A stretch of DNA of 64,000 nucleotides, taken from assembly GCF_035958815.1 (NCBI RefSeq), contig NZ_CP108383.1, forward strand, positions 3,410,001 through 3,474,000, read 5' to 3'. The notes below the pieces were generated by a model that was not told the origin of the DNA, made no database searches, and was given only the letters and a program-made list of their open reading frames with translations. A program made the position numbers and the translations under genes. Source of the DNA: Nocardia sp. NBC_01327. Its GTDB lineage: Bacteria > Actinomycetota > Actinomycetes > Mycobacteriales > Mycobacteriaceae. Shown one piece after another: positions 9,501-16,935 of this stretch. Positions within the stretch are counted from its first letter, which is position 1, and every line of letters starts with the position of its first letter.

Positions 9501-11152
9501 CTGCCGAAATCACACAGTCCGACCCGGTCTTCGACGGCGGAGCGGATATTGGCTTCGGTCCAGGTGGCGCGGCGCCGTCCCACCGTGTCGGTGACCTCCA
9601 CCGCGATCCCTGCCGGGTCGTAAATTGTGCGGCGCCGTGCGAGACATATGGCGTCGATGCGGTCGAGCAGCGACTCCTCAGGGTCGGATGCAAACCGCAC
9701 CGACAATGTTCGGGCGGCGCCTGCGGTGGCCTGGGGTGTGCTGAATTGGTATCGGCCGAGTTGGTTAGTGATTGCTTGCTGCAGCTGTAGTGGTGTGGCA
9801 GTGAGCAGTTCGGCGACGCCACCGAGCCCGACGCCGATCTCGACAATGGCGTCGTCGGGATCGAACGGTCGGGGTGCGTCGGGATGGTTGTGGGCCCACA
9901 GCAGGTCCTCGACGAACTGTTGCCCACCGCGACCGCGGCCGAACACACAGCGGAACCGGGCATCCCATTCGCCGATCATCTGCCGCAGCGCCTTGGGTAA
10001 TGGTTTGCTCGCACGGGTTTGCAGAGTGGCCTGCTGGGCGAGCTTGTACTGGGTGACCTTGCTCGGGGTGCAACCGTGGCTGCTGCGGTAGTCGGCGACG
10101 AGGTCCTCGAAGCGCACGAGAATGTCCTCGCGACGGGAGAATTCGGCGACCATCTCCTCGCCGACACCGACCACTTCCAGGACGGGTTGCTTGCCTCGGC
10201 CCCGGGTGCGTTCCTCGAACCGTAACCCCATGCGCCGCTTCAACTTCCCCACGATCGTCGCGTTGTAGCGGCACGAGAGCGACACCGTCGCCGCGTACAA
10301 CGCACGCGCATCCAACGCCGACCACTTGCCATCGGAGCCGAGAACCTTTCCCGAAATCACCGCATGCGTGTGTGGATTCATGTCCCCGGCGCGATTGTCG
10401 AAGTGGGTGAACGCTGCGATGATCAGCCCGGTCGCATCGATCTGCCTGACCCCGTTCGCGCCGCGGCGGGTCACCGCGTACCGGGATTCGGCGAATTCCA
10501 GGACCTCCCGCACGGCCTCGAGATGGCACTGCCAGATCTCGCGGCGGACCGCATCCGAACCCAGGCCCCACAGGATGCTGATGGACTTCTGTGGGGTGAA
10601 CACGTTGTCGAACCCGGCCACCGCCTTGCGGGTCTCGGCTTTCTCGGCGGCGAGCGCGTGGTCGATCTCGGCGCGTCTGGGAGCGCGGCCGAGCACGCTG
10701 GTGAGGTGTTCGCGGGCGGCATCGGTGCGCAGGATCGTGCGCTCGTCCCAGTCCGGGCGCCGCCGCCACGCGAAAGTGAACTCGGCCAACTTGCGGTCGA
10801 AAATGTCGCGAATAGGCGAAGGTTCGGTGGAGAATTCGTAGAACATTCGGCCGATCTGCGCGGCCTCGACAGCTTGCTTCACGGTCTTTCCGTCCGCTAT
10901 CGCAGTGGCAATGATGGTATCGGCGTCCGGATTCAAACCCTCACCGAAGAGCGCTTTCATCTGCGCCTCGGTCACCATTCCCGACAGGCCGAGTTCGCCC
11001 GCGCCCCGGCCCATCCATATTCCGGGCGGAGTGCCGTGCTCGGTGTAATAGTCGGTGAGGTCGCGGGTGCGATCTCGCAGGCGATCTCCGCTGGCCACTT
11101 GCCTGGTCAGGTACTCGTAGCCGTCTCCGGCGTGTAAGCGGTGAAGGGTCAT
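6533..11152 (-). CDS. traA: TraA/MobF-family conjugative relaxase-helicase
   Basis: The protein has 1539 aa from the ATG at 11152 (MTLHRLHAGDGYEYLTRQ). The frame stays open to 11575, but that extension is low-complexity and lacks relaxase features. An N-terminal Tyr-rich motif, DLTDYYTEHGTPPG, and the three-His motif FTHFDNRAGDMNPHTHAV (about residues 245-265) mark a TrwC-type relaxase that nicks DNA at oriT. A RecD/Pif1-like helicase follows, with Walker A GPAGSGKTT at about 669, then LLVDEAAM and GIGDPEQLSAVESGG. The long C-terminal part contains repeated modules around ALADAHxLDT. It would start conjugative transfer of the element. A divergent accessory gene begins 256 bp away. Confidence 0.92.
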   Translation of the reverse strand: MTLHRLHAGDGYEYLTRQVASGDRLRDRTRDLTDYYTEHGTPPGIWMGRGAGELGLSGMVTEAQMKALFGEGLNPDADTIIATAIADGKTVKQAVEAAQIGRMFYEFSTEPSPIRDIFDRKLAEFTFAWRRRPDWDERTILRTDAAREHLTSVLGRAPRRAEIDHALAAEKAETRKAVAGFDNVFTPQKSISILWGLGSDAVRREIWQCHLEAVREVLEFAESRYAVTRRGANGVRQIDATGLIIAAFTHFDNRAGDMNPHTHAVISGKVLGSDGKWSALDARALYAATVSLSCRYNATIVGKLKRRMGLRFEERTRGRGKQPVLEVVGVGEEMVAEFSRREDILVRFEDLVADYRSSHGCTPSKVTQYKLAQQATLQTRASKPLPKALRQMIGEWDARFRCVFGRGRGGQQFVEDLLWAHNHPDAPRPFDPDDAIVEIGVGLGGVAELLTATPLQLQQAITNQLGRYQFSTPQATAGAARTLSVRFASDPEESLLDRIDAICLARRRTIYDPAGIAVEVTDTVGRRRATWTEANIRSAVEDRVGLCDFGSDTAHRAAVEAITVAVRDHHSILLTIDPDPVPAAMARASGEGIFTATGTARWTSRAVLDAETRLLDASRTPSAVTVPARKVDAAIARIQRGGGRVLNPGQRAIAHYLCTAATKFAVAIGPAGSGKTTAMAAVAATWRESGRDVIALAPSASAARQLSASLGVPARTIHKLFAQADHGVPTGITPGAMLLVDEAAMAATFDLDALLALADTHGAIIRGIGDPEQLSAVESGGIIRTIARDNHSPELSELVRFTDPEEAEATLAVRAGNAPKAWEFYESHGRVTHGLSDQLRAEILSRHLADADAGISSVMIAATLLDVAALNAAAQTSHLAAGRVRADSGAILLSDRHTGYLGDTVVTRLNNPFLKVLGGHRHNTQIDNGDLWYIRAIHTDGSITVTGIDHRGHVTLPAEYVTQQVELGYASTIHRSQGITVRHAYTLLNDTLGRALAYVGLTRGTDLNQVFLATDALIDLSGDQQPDDPGEPFRCFARVLAREDDNRSATDIMREEQTAADHRIRVNYQHAYQLLADARAEYLLNRALPAVFLHEAKNSPNYQDLLDTIALADAHHLDTGTLVTAIATNNLEDLGESLVTAHDTGALLRSRADRWIQQRLSPIPNPITTTPVETLTTTDFSAIANLVARLNALPILTTPAAKRFRALRDAPYPSPFLPVPSPWRGMDTALLNYAHELRRRLLGPNADTTLPDTGNRQNVLPASPDNLPNSDEIQRPDLASSVALHAETLTATNSYDPIAFIARLNAIETLTIELGPLPQADTDRRPPSVSAERLARMHSDYHEYVKQLADAHTDRTLYRAMPAVLHRLAVNSRHWNVLLDTIALADAHQLDTNTLIAAITTDNYNDLGASLLLAGDPARELRDRADIWIHHHLPHSEPTHAAAFRALTDSPYPGQLRPIPDYPGRDEQLADFASELRARIDTAQSPHRTPATASATTPPTPTTPPAAPAPRSPAPRKIAAAARRRIKPASPRRPHRRGM

Positions 11153-11408
11153 CACCTCATCGAAAATAGCGCGGAATGTAAACTTAAAAAAGACATTACC
11201 CGTGAGTAGCATTGGAAATGCAAGAGGTGTGTAGGAATGGAGAATAGAACCCATATGGGATCTGAAGAAACAGAATTTGGAGGGTTGCTGGGAATGGAGT
11301 GGGATGGAATCTTGGAAGTGAAGAAGAAGGTGATGAAAGAAACGTGAATGCGTGAGTAGCGCAGAGACCGCGCCGCCGGGACGGCCGGGCAGGAAGGGAT
11401 GGTGCGGG

Positions 11409-11990
11409 ATGACAGAGAAGCCGAATGCGCGCAGATGGGCGCGAGAGGTGACGGCGCGGCTGCTGGCCGAGCAAGCACGTGAGTTACGGGAGAACGAAAC
11501 CGATCTGACCGAATTCCGCAAGCAGCACAGCCGATGGGAACAGGCGGCACAGCGGCGCGAGGCCGCGATCGCCACGGTGAATGCCCGCTACCGCCAGCGC
11601 GAGGCCGACGCCGAAACCGGCGCGGCAGCCGCACTGCGGCGGCTGCACACGCGAGGAATGGCGGAATCGCAACTGTGTGAGATCACCCGGCTGAGCCCGG
11701 CGCGGGTGCGGCGACTACTGCACCTGGGCCAGCGGCCAGGCTCCGCGGGGACCGTCAACGAAAGACCGGTCTCCTCAACGGGAGTCGGCGTCGAAGTCGA
11801 TGAGCGTGGAGCGCGGGATGACGCGCCGCACACCCAGCAGACTGAACACACGCAGCGCCACCCGCGAGTCCCAGAACCCGTGCTTGAACGCCCACGCCCA
11901 ATGCCCGAGCAGCCAGACCAGGACACCCAGAGCGAGCCATGGCAGCTGGGCGGGGATCGCCCGGGCGGGGGTCAGGACGATCGCGAGTAG
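11409..11990 (+). CDS. Basic coiled-coil/HTH protein, possible mobilisation accessory factor
   Basis: The 193-aa product from the ATG at 11409 (MTEKPNARRWAREVTARLL) is an Arg/Glu-rich coiled coil to about residue 90. A short HTH-like segment follows, AESQLCEITRLSPARVRRLL (about 97-117), then a disordered Pro-rich tail. It is divergent from the relaxase gene, the usual place for an oriT-binding partner. An in-frame start at 11352 would add 19 residues. The last 216 bp overlap an opposite-strand membrane-protein gene, so the tail could be spurious or the two could be antisense partners. The function is inferred from position. Confidence 0.65.
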   Translation: MTEKPNARRWAREVTARLLAEQARELRENETDLTEFRKQHSRWEQAAQRREAAIATVNARYRQREADAETGAAAALRRLHTRGMAESQLCEITRLSPARVRRLLHLGQRPGSAGTVNERPVSSTGVGVEVDERGARDDAPHTQQTEHTQRHPRVPEPVLERPRPMPEQPDQDTQSEPWQLGGDRPGGGQDDRE

Positions 11991-12098
11991 TGAGTTGACA
12001 ATGATGAAGAATCCGACCAGGCGGGCAAGGAACGGAAACACCCACCACAACAACATGGCGGCCAAGACGGCAAGGGCGGCAAGCCAGATCAGGCCCAT
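11775..12098 (-). CDS. Small integral membrane protein, 3 predicted helices
   Basis: The protein has 107 aa and starts MGLIWLAALAVLAAMLLWW at the ATG 12098, preceded by AGGAG with good spacing. Hydrophobic segments lie at about 3-22, 25-45 and 50-70, followed by a charged cytosolic tail (RRVIPRSTLIDFDADSR). Longer upstream starts add a non-membrane, Pro-rich leader and lack a ribosome site. I do not recognise the family. Its place beside relaxase genes suggests a role in transfer or element maintenance. Confidence 0.7.
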   Translation of the reverse strand: MGLIWLAALAVLAAMLLWWVFPFLARLVGFFIIVNSLLAIVLTPARAIPAQLPWLALGVLVWLLGHWAWAFKHGFWDSRVALRVFSLLGVRRVIPRSTLIDFDADSR

Positions 12099-12196
12099 GA
12101 GAACACTCCTAACGATGCGGCAGGTAGGGAGCGAGCTACCTTTGATTGCACGTCGATACCTACCGGTAGACACAGGAATCGGCAGAATCGGATCGA

Positions 12197-12466
12197 TCAA
12201 CGGCGGGTGGCCCACGGGGGACGGTCGTAGAAGCGGGCCCGCCCGATCAGTCGCTCTTCGTGCGCGCACAGGGCGTGGATATCGGCGGCATCGAGCAGGT
12301 CATCACGAACCTGAGTCAGCTCCTGCACCCGCTGTGCCAGTGCGCGGGTTTCGAATTCGGCCGTCCGCAGGCGGGTGGAGAGCACACTGATCAGCACGGG
12401 CCACACAGCGAGATCGTTGCGGGAAATTCGGGGTGCACGAAAGTGCGGGGTGTCGTGGGCGGGCAT
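12197..12466 (-). CDS. Conserved-looking small protein of the element (89 aa)
   Basis: The start at 12466 is supported by a GGAGG ribosome site (ggaggtggcttcgATG). The product MPAHDTPHFRAPRISRNDLA... contains a probable hydrophobic helix (AVWPVLISVLSTRL) and a short coiled coil (RVQELTQVRDDLLDAADIHAL). It ends in a basic tail. It follows two intercistronic hairpins after ssb. No known domain is recognised. Confidence 0.6.
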   Translation of the reverse strand: MPAHDTPHFRAPRISRNDLAVWPVLISVLSTRLRTAEFETRALAQRVQELTQVRDDLLDAADIHALCAHEERLIGRARFYDRPPWATRR

Positions 12467-12499
12467 CGAAGCCACCTCCGAGCAGATTCGAGACGAAAC

Positions 12500-12536
12500 C
12501 GAGTCCGCCCCACCGGCACACGGTGAGGCGGACTCG
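12500..12536. other. Stem-loop, 10-bp stem
   Basis: CGAGTCCGCC pairs with GGCGGACTCG across 17 nt. It lies between ssb and the 89-aa gene, directly beside a second and stronger hairpin. Confidence 0.6.
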
Positions 12537-12546
12537 ATGCTGCACA

Positions 12547-12583
12547 GCGGCGGTGCACCCTGCATGGCAGGGTGCACCGCCGC
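12547..12583. terminator. Stem-loop with 17-bp perfect stem downstream of ssb
   Basis: GCGGCGGTGCACCCTGC and its exact complement flank an ATG loop. It begins 11 bp after the ssb stop codon (minus strand) and could terminate or stabilise the ssb mRNA. There is no U-tract. Confidence 0.65.
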
Positions 12584-12593
12584 ATACGAACGA

Positions 12594-13040
12594 TCAGAAG
12601 TCGGGCTGGTCCCCGGCCCCGGCGGCTACCAGGGTGCGCTTGCCACGCCGCGCGGGTTGCTCCGGCTCCTCGGCCTCCTCAGCTGTCTGCACGGCGACCG
12701 TGGTGAACCGCACCGAGGCCGCGATGTCGTCGACCATGACCTCCGTGATCCACTGCGTGACACCGTTGCGGTCCTCGTAGCTGCGCTGCCGCAGCCGCCC
12801 GGTCGCGATCACTCGCGTGCCCTTGGACAAGCTCGCCGCGACGTGGTCGGCCATCTCGTTCCACACGACGCACCGCATGAACGCCGCTGCGCCGTCGCGC
12901 CATTCGTTCGAGGCGCGATCGTAGACGCGCGAATTCTGAGCCACGGTCAGGTTCGCGACGACCTGGCCGCTGGGCAACTGACGGTGGTCGGGATCTGCGG
13001 TGAGGTTGCCGACCACGGTGACGATGATTTCTCCAGACAT
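12594..13040 (-). CDS. ssb: Single-stranded DNA-binding protein
   Basis: The protein has 148 aa with an OB fold: IIVTVVGNLTADPDHRQL at residues 5-22, then VANLTVAQNSRVYD, FMRCVVWNEMADHVAASL, and RVIATGRLRQRSYEDRNG. It ends in an acidic tip, GDQPDF, which in this family recruits replication and repair proteins. It is shorter than chromosomal actinobacterial SSBs because the Gly-rich linker is nearly absent, which fits an element-borne copy. In transfer it would coat the single strand. A 53-bp stretch (12689-12741) recurs exactly, inverted, inside the transposase remnant at 41378-41430. Confidence 0.93.
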   Translation of the reverse strand: MSGEIIVTVVGNLTADPDHRQLPSGQVVANLTVAQNSRVYDRASNEWRDGAAAFMRCVVWNEMADHVAASLSKGTRVIATGRLRQRSYEDRNGVTQWITEVMVDDIAASVRFTTVAVQTAEEAEEPEQPARRGKRTLVAAGAGDQPDF

Positions 13041-13443
13041 GACAATGCACTCCTGAATGTGAAGGGATGAGGGAAAGCCAGACCGCCGCGCCCTCCGAAA
13101 CCCCGATACGGAGAAAATCCGTGATCGGGTGCTGCCCCGGAGGGCTGGCGATCTGCGGCTTTGCCATCAGGGGTGGGCCGGGCCCCGCAGGGGCCGGCGG
13201 GGGTTCTGCGGCGCGGGATGGGGATCGCCGCGCTTTTTGCGGCGACCGGAGCGCAGCGCAGGCTCGTCCCCATGCCGTGCCGCAGGTTCATCGGCGGGAA
13301 CCCGGCCCGCCCCTGATCCCCTTGGGGCAGATCGCCGGGACTCCGGGAAACACCCGATGCCCCACTCGCTTGCCGCCTCAATCGGACGGCACGAACAGGG
13401 AGTTGTTCCGATCAGCGAGTTTGTGGGGTGGCTGGTACTGGAG
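13041..13443. other. Structured noncoding region upstream of ssb
   Basis: No credible gene lies in these 400 bp. The sequence is extremely G/C-rich and self-complementary. A 7-bp hairpin sits at 13225-13245 (TCGCCGC/GCGGCGA, T-rich loop), and flanking segments (ATGGGGA near 13218, TCCCCAT near 13268) can pair around it. It could be a leader, a terminator or an origin-type structure. Confidence 0.45.
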
Positions 13444-13665
13444 CTAGGTGATCGGCCTGATTCGGCGCGGGTGATCGCCGTCGCGCAACTCCCAATCGCC
13501 GTGCCTGTCGCAATAGGCGGTGCAGAGCCAGCGCCGGATCCCCCAGCGCTCCATATCGATCCATCGGGTCGCGGGATCCGTGCATCCCAGGTGGTAGCAA
13601 CCGACGGTGCCGTCTGGCAATCGGTCGAAATGCTGCACGGTTCTCTTGCTGGTGCCTTTTCCCAT
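13444..13665 (-). CDS. Small putative zinc-binding protein (73 aa)
   Basis: MGKGTSKRTVQHFDRLPDG starts at the ATG 13665, 8 bp after the primase stop and behind an AGGGA site, so the two are probably co-transcribed. The Cys/His pattern (CYHLGC... then CTAYCDRHGDWE) resembles a small zinc ribbon. No known family is recognised. A nucleic-acid role next to the primase is likely but inferred. Confidence 0.65.
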   Translation of the reverse strand: MGKGTSKRTVQHFDRLPDGTVGCYHLGCTDPATRWIDMERWGIRRWLCTAYCDRHGDWELRDGDHPRRIRPIT

Positions 13666-13672
13666 GAGGTCC

Positions 13673-14533
13673 CTAACGGCTGTTGGTTGCGGTGGGCAGA
13701 TGCCGGGGTCGGCGCGCGCCGATGGTGAGACCGCTGGTGATTGTTCGCTCGAGCTCGCGGGCAGTGAATTGGTATTGCCCGACGTGGCCTGCTGCTGCGG
13801 CGGCGAGGGCGTCATGAACGAGGTGCTGGTCGAGCTCTCCGCCAGCGACAAGACGGCCGAGAGTGACCGCCGCACGAAACAAGGCCGTGTTGCGCGTGCC
13901 GGGCATGGCAGCGGTGACCTTGCGGGTCTCGGCCTCGACAATGGCGCGCAGGTAAGCGTCCGGATAGGCCGGTGGCGCACCGGGATTCGCTGCCGAGGCG
14001 GGCGGAGGCGGGGGTGTGAGGAGCTGCAGGAGCCACGGGGGCAACGGGCTGGGATGGCGTGGGGTGAGAACTCGGTAGTCGCCGTCGCTGGTGCGGGAAC
14101 CGGCAGCGAGGACGTATCCGCCATGACCGCGGGAATCGATCCCTGGTGCGATGAGGCCAGCGGTGTTGGGCAGACGCAGCCCGTCGGGAACTCGGTAGTA
14201 GAGGTGGCGGCCATTGTTCGGGGTGGCGACGGAGTAGGTGAGCAGCGTTGGGCGTGCACCGGTGCGGTTGGCGAGCCGATAGAGGGCAGCGGCGCCGTCG
14301 AGACCGTGATGGGTATCGAGATCGATGACGTGCAGGCCGCTGGGGCCGGTAGCGATACCGACGTTCTTCCGCGATTTCGCAGGCCAGAACTCTCTGATGC
14401 GTATCTCGTCGATAGTTGCTTCTTGGGGCCAGTTCTTGATCGCGGGGATTTTCGAGTGGGGTCGCAGGGGGAAGACGTACCAGCCTCGCGCTGCCGCGGC
14501 CAGGGCGGCGCCGAGGAATCGATTGGAGGACAA
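13673..14533 (-). CDS. Bifunctional DNA primase/polymerase (prim-pol, AEP superfamily)
   Basis: The protein has 286 aa. The start is a TTG at 14533 with a strong GGAG site. The N-terminus RGWYVFPLRPHSKIPAIKNW and the catalytic HVIDLDTHHG, GRHLYYRVP and GIDSRGHGGYVLAAGS are classic prim-pol motifs (about residues 15-165). IDLD supplies the metal-binding acidic pair. This family primes and copies DNA for actinobacterial integrative elements and plasmids. No attached helicase domain is present. It sits between ParB-like and ssb genes in what looks like a replication module. Confidence 0.88.
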   Translation of the reverse strand: MSSNRFLGAALAAAARGWYVFPLRPHSKIPAIKNWPQEATIDEIRIREFWPAKSRKNVGIATGPSGLHVIDLDTHHGLDGAAALYRLANRTGARPTLLTYSVATPNNGRHLYYRVPDGLRLPNTAGLIAPGIDSRGHGGYVLAAGSRTSDGDYRVLTPRHPSPLPPWLLQLLTPPPPPASAANPGAPPAYPDAYLRAIVEAETRKVTAAMPGTRNTALFRAAVTLGRLVAGGELDQHLVHDALAAAAAGHVGQYQFTARELERTITSGLTIGARRPRHLPTATNSR

Positions 14534-14555
14534 CGGAACTCCTTCGCGAAATGCA

Positions 14556-14596
14556 GGGGCGGACAGGCTGCGGGGATGACCGGGGCCTGCCCGCCC
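14556..14596. other. Intercistronic stem-loop, about 12 bp stem
   Basis: GGGCGGACAGGC pairs with GCCTGCCCGCCC, with one bulge, between the ParB-like gene stop and the primase start. It is one of several such structures in this operon. Confidence 0.55.
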
Positions 14597-14612
14597 GTTC
14601 GGGGTCAGTGGT

Positions 14613-16439
14613 TCAGGAGTCGATGTCGATGGTGTTCGGATCGATATCGCCGGCGGCGGCCTGCTCGACCGCGGTGAGGTGGTGGCCGTTGTCGGCGAGG
14701 AAGTGCAGGTATCGGCGCACGCCGCGGTCGGTGAAGCGCCAGGCGTCCTTGCCGGTGCGCTTCTCGTACGCGCCGAGCACCAGCCCCAAGGTGATCACTT
14801 GGCAGCGTGTGGGTTTGGCGGTGCTGATCGCGGTGAGCAGCTCCTTGCGCCACCCGGTGATGCCGAGCAATTCGTGGGCGGTGCGGTCGGCGTTGTACTC
14901 GTTGAGCAGCCCGGGTTCATCGGCGAGAGTTTCCGCGACGAACAAGGCCGCGAGCGGGGGAGGGGTCTTGCGGGTGAGGTAGCCGGTGACGAACTCGCGC
15001 CTCGCCTCGAGTGCGGCCTGGCCCTGCTTGTTGAGCTCCCGCACTCGCCGCGCGGCCTCGCGTTCCTGCTCCCGTCGTTCGTTCGCGACCCGTTCGGCCT
15101 CGGCGCGTTGCTCGGCAGCGGCCCGTGCGGCTTCTTCCCGCCGTTGGATGTCCTCGGCGGTCTCGACCTGCTGAGGCGCTGCCTCATAGGGCGTAGGAGA
15201 GCTACCGGATTCGTTGTCGCCGACGCGAATCTCATCGAGTGGTACCGCATCGGAGACGTCGTTGTCGTAGACGCTGCTGCCGGGGAGTTCGATCTCATGG
15301 TCGAAGTCGCTCGCGAGCGCGAACATGGATTCGTTCAACCGGTCGGCTCGCAGATAGCAGGTCGGTTCCCACACGGGCTGGCGCTGCACGCTGTCGGCGT
15401 GCCGCTTTCCTTCGACTGGCCCGGCATCGGGATGGTCCGTGGTGTCCCAGTCGACGGTGTCGGGGTCCACGCTCGCGCCGGTCTCGGCATCGACGAGGGC
15501 GTCGGTGTCGGTGGGAAACAGGTACACCACCCAGTCGACGGCGGTGGCGTGCAGATCCTCGGCGGTGATATCGCGGTTGTCGGCGGTGCGCAGCAGTTCG
15601 TAGTTGATGAACCGGTCGTTGGGCTCGGCGGGTTCGCTGGTGAGCACTCCGAAACCATGGGCGGCGTAGGACAGTGATTCGAGGAACCGTTGCCGCGCTT
15701 CGGCACGATCACCGGCGATCCGCTTGGCCTCGTAGGCGAACATGGCCCGGGAGGTGGCCAGCAGGCGCGCGACGGCGTCGGTGTCACCGACCTTTTCGTA
15801 TTCGGCGAGGATCGCGGCCTGTTCGAAGTCCAGTTGCCCGGAATCGACTGCCCGGCAGGCAGTGTCGCTGGAGCCGACGCTCACGGCGAGCTTGACGTGA
15901 TCGCGTTTGCGGCCGATCTCCTGACTGATACGGGTCAGTGACGCACCGAAGTCGAACATCTGCGTCATCCCGGCCGCGCGGTCACCGTCGGTCAGTGGGA
16001 TGCGGCAGTCGTTGGCGTTGATCTGCTCGGCGATGCGGGTGATCGCCCGCTCGGCGGGCGATACCGCCGGAGCGGGTGTGACCCAGACCGGGACTTTCGG
16101 CAGGTCGAAGGCCAGCGCGGTGAGGACCCGGATCTGCCCTTCGATGACGGTGATCGTGCCATCGAGTTCCCGGTATGCCTTGACCGGTGTCTCGACTCCG
16201 CGGCGGCGGATCGAGTCTGTGACGTCGGGGTGGTCGCCGAGGTCGAAGGTCTTTCGGACATTGTCGTCGATGACCAGTTCGCGCGGCGGCAGCATCAACG
16301 CTTCCGGCGCGGGCGCCGGCGGATCGGCAGGGGCTTCGTCGACCGCGGCCGGTTCGGCCACGTCGGGTGTGTCGAGGGCAGCCTCGTCGAGGTCGGGGAT
16401 GGGATTGGAGGTGAGAGCGGTGTCGATGGCAGTGGACAT
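14613..16439 (-). CDS. ParB/Spo0J-like nuclease-domain protein with long C-terminal extension
   Basis: The protein has 608 aa from the ATG at 16439, which has an AAAGGA site. The upstream extension to 16688 is not coding-like. A disordered acidic leader (1-50) is followed by a ParB N-domain: LPPRELVIDDNVRKTFDL, DSIRRRGVETPVKAYR, and TVIEGQIRVLTALAFDLPKVPVWV. An HTH region comes next (SLTRISQEIGRKRDHVKLAV, about 200-240). The second half is unusual, with an Asp-rich segment and a long Arg/Glu/Ala coiled coil (about 440-510). Classical ParB partitions plasmids. No ParA is present in the window, so an element-specific regulator or nuclease is equally possible. Confidence 0.82.
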   Translation of the reverse strand: MSTAIDTALTSNPIPDLDEAALDTPDVAEPAAVDEAPADPPAPAPEALMLPPRELVIDDNVRKTFDLGDHPDVTDSIRRRGVETPVKAYRELDGTITVIEGQIRVLTALAFDLPKVPVWVTPAPAVSPAERAITRIAEQINANDCRIPLTDGDRAAGMTQMFDFGASLTRISQEIGRKRDHVKLAVSVGSSDTACRAVDSGQLDFEQAAILAEYEKVGDTDAVARLLATSRAMFAYEAKRIAGDRAEARQRFLESLSYAAHGFGVLTSEPAEPNDRFINYELLRTADNRDITAEDLHATAVDWVVYLFPTDTDALVDAETGASVDPDTVDWDTTDHPDAGPVEGKRHADSVQRQPVWEPTCYLRADRLNESMFALASDFDHEIELPGSSVYDNDVSDAVPLDEIRVGDNESGSSPTPYEAAPQQVETAEDIQRREEAARAAAEQRAEAERVANERREQEREAARRVRELNKQGQAALEARREFVTGYLTRKTPPPLAALFVAETLADEPGLLNEYNADRTAHELLGITGWRKELLTAISTAKPTRCQVITLGLVLGAYEKRTGKDAWRFTDRGVRRYLHFLADNGHHLTAVEQAAAGDIDPNTIDIDS

Positions 16440-16465
16440 GAATCCGGGTCCTTTCGAAACAGAAA

Positions 16466-16504
16466 GGGCGGGTACCGGAATCGCGGAGATTGCGGTACCC
16501 GCCC
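16466..16504. other. Intercistronic stem-loop, 12-bp perfect stem
   Basis: GGGCGGGTACCG pairs exactly with CGGTACCCGCCC across 15 nt, upstream of the ParB-like gene start and downstream of the 68-aa gene. Confidence 0.6.
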
Positions 16505-16597
16505 GGGGGGGATGAGCCGAGGGAAGCGATGGCCTGTGGTGCCGCAATTGGCTGGAAACGGCCGGGTATCGACTGGTGGCGGCCTGCGGTAGAGGTG

Positions 16598-16804
16598 TCA
16601 GGTGCGTTTGCGGTTGGTGACATTGAGCGGGCACAACGCCCAGACGCCGTCGTCGGCGGGCGAGTACAGCCAGTGCTTGCCCGACCACCCGTTCGCATCA
16701 CGCCGCCAGGTGGTGACCACCTGTTCGTCCAGATGCGATGCGGGACCGGCGGTCCCGAAATGGGCCGCCTGCTCGTACTCCTCACGGGACATGGTCTCGG
16801 TCAT
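16598..16804 (-). CDS. Small conserved-type protein (68 aa)
   Basis: MTETMSREEYEQAAHFG starts at the ATG 16804 behind a strong GGAGG site. The product has many aromatics in its second half (GWSGKHWLYSPADDGVWALCPL). It lies between the DUF932-like and ParB-like genes, with hairpins on both sides. I do not recognise the family. Confidence 0.65.
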   Translation of the reverse strand: MTETMSREEYEQAAHFGTAGPASHLDEQVVTTWRRDANGWSGKHWLYSPADDGVWALCPLNVTNRKRT

Positions 16805-16832
16805 GGAAACAAACCTCCTCGGGAGAAAGAAA

Positions 16833-16860
16833 GGGTGAGACACCGAACGGTGTCTCACCC
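16833..16860. other. Intercistronic hairpin, 13-bp perfect stem
   Basis: GGGTGAGACACCG pairs with CGGTGTCTCACCC around a minimal loop, just upstream of the 68-aa gene and 75 bp after the DUF932-like stop. It may end the upstream transcript or act as a processing site. Confidence 0.6.
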
Positions 16861-16935
16861 GAAGGGAATGGGTTGAACTGGAAAGAGTTACAGCAGTATC
16901 TGAATCAAACTGGTGTTGTGGCAGGGCAATTGGCG

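Noticed and set aside
7934..9790. Large plus-strand ORFs (281 and 200 codons) opposite the relaxase gene
   Set aside because: They are high-GC antisense frames of a clearly conserved relaxase-helicase, with no independent domain.
11153..11575. Extending the relaxase N-terminus to 11575
   Set aside because: The added 141 residues are low-complexity Ser/Pro/Phe-rich sequence from a noncoding region. Relaxase homology begins at MTLHRLHAGDGYEY.
14679..15677. A 332-codon plus-strand ORF opposite the ParB-like gene
   Set aside because: Gly/Val-rich antisense shadow; the minus strand carries recognisable ParB motifs.
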